Origin: Baffinella frigidus
Lineage: Eukaryota > Cryptophyceae > Cryptomonadales > Baffinellaceae
Assembly (NCBI GenBank): GCA_026770585.1
Contig: MU647049.1
Location: 168,928-181,355, forward strand
Direction of reading: 5' to 3'
Length of the DNA stretch: 12,428 nucleotides
The position numbers and the translations under genes are program-made. Under the pieces are notes generated by a model. It was not told where the DNA came from and did no database searches. It saw only the letters and a program-made list of their open reading frames with translations. This document shows positions 11,967-12,428 of this stretch, in pieces; the stretch's first letter is position 1, and each line of letters opens with the position of its first letter.

Positions 11967-12331
11967 TGGCCACAAGGACAACTTTCTCTCCCGCGGGACA
12001 AACACCATTGCCGTTAGTCAACACCATCCAGGTGTCATGCCATCCCACACGGTGTACTACGAACCTTTCATCAAAAGCCGACTTGCCCGGACAACGAAGG
12101 GTTCGTTGGGGCTGGATTTTGGGGTGTAGCGTGACCAAATTTGCAGTAGAAGAGCCTTGACGTTAATGGCAACGTGTGGAGTCAACACCTTCCAGAAGAG
12201 GGAGAAACATCTCAGGGGGGACCGTGCTATGGAGAACCGTTGAATGAAACCGCTAATTAGGGAACTGATTCAGTTATCTTTCGAGATGAAATTCGCCCGC
12301 TCGGTCCCCTACCTCCGCCTGAACAAAACTG

Positions 12332-12333
<2 letters not shown>
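11967..12333. other. No gene seen
   Basis: Unique DNA apart from a relic of the CATTC-rich array near 12010-12050 and GTCAACACCTTCCAG near 12181. Open frames are short and without codon bias. Confidence 0.45.

Positions 12334-12428
<95 letters not shown>
12334..12428. repeat. (AT)n microsatellite running off the window
   Basis: Uninterrupted AT dinucleotides for about 95 bp to the last base. It probably marks where the contig or window breaks because of the repeat. Confidence 0.95.

Overview
The window looks like a repeat-dense, gene-poor stretch of a eukaryotic nuclear genome. Evidence for this is spliceosomal-type donor sites next to short GC3-rich coding blocks, a canonical AATAAA downstream of the one convincing gene, long microsatellites, many short palindromic DNA transposons (MITE-like elements), and arrays derived from a TTTAGGG/CCCTAAA telomere-type heptamer. 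That heptamer is used by plants and by several algal lineages (green algae, glaucophytes, cryptophytes, dinoflagellates, chromerids). A repeat-rich microalga is my best guess, leaning to a cryptophyte or dinoflagellate. That lean rests on an unverified recollection that peptides like YRGTSLIRN (translated from element B here) are common in such predicted proteomes. There is no sign of a prokaryotic operon, a virus or an organelle.

Layout from left to right. 1-656: a possible exon end with a GT donor, then unique non-coding DNA. 657-1284: a 238-bp unit duplicated in tandem, each copy ending in a long GA tract. 1350-1790: degenerate CCCTAAA-type arrays. 1799-4100: a mosaic of short exon fragments, a dispersed repeat (E) and three families of palindromic elements (A, B, C), with B elements nested inside a C element. 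4560-5087: a 518-bp element with perfect 136-bp terminal inverted repeats and a 5-bp target duplication. 5096-6132: on the minus strand, a possible small ORF and a broken gene. A family A element and a foldback element have split that gene. 6230-7030: non-coding, with small repeats and hairpins. 7100-7924: the only good gene, a disordered Ser/Thr-rich protein with a helical segment, an apparent frameshift near the 3' end, and a poly(A) signal. 8256-9175: further B and C elements, a duplicated flank (D), CT tracts and a minisatellite. 9431-10372: variant TTTAGGG arrays with interspersed duplicated spacers, oriented opposite to the left-hand CCCTAAA arrays. 10490-11800: four G-rich repeat units, a short exon-like block, and a degenerate CATTC-rich array interrupted by a 155-bp inverted-repeat element. 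12334-12428: an (AT)n microsatellite running off the window.

The genes do not form a pathway. The main story is how mobile elements, telomere-like arrays and exon debris are built into one another. The strongest observations are four. (1) A TA-flanked element sits inside a minus-strand reading frame that becomes continuous again when the element and one TA copy are removed. (2) Three element families share one palindromic core but carry different terminal repeats. (3) The 518-bp element begins TGT and ends ACA with a 5-bp duplication, a signature of integrase-type transposition. (4) A duplicated exon block has diverged mostly at synonymous sites, and its acceptor sits at the edge of CCCTAAA-like DNA.
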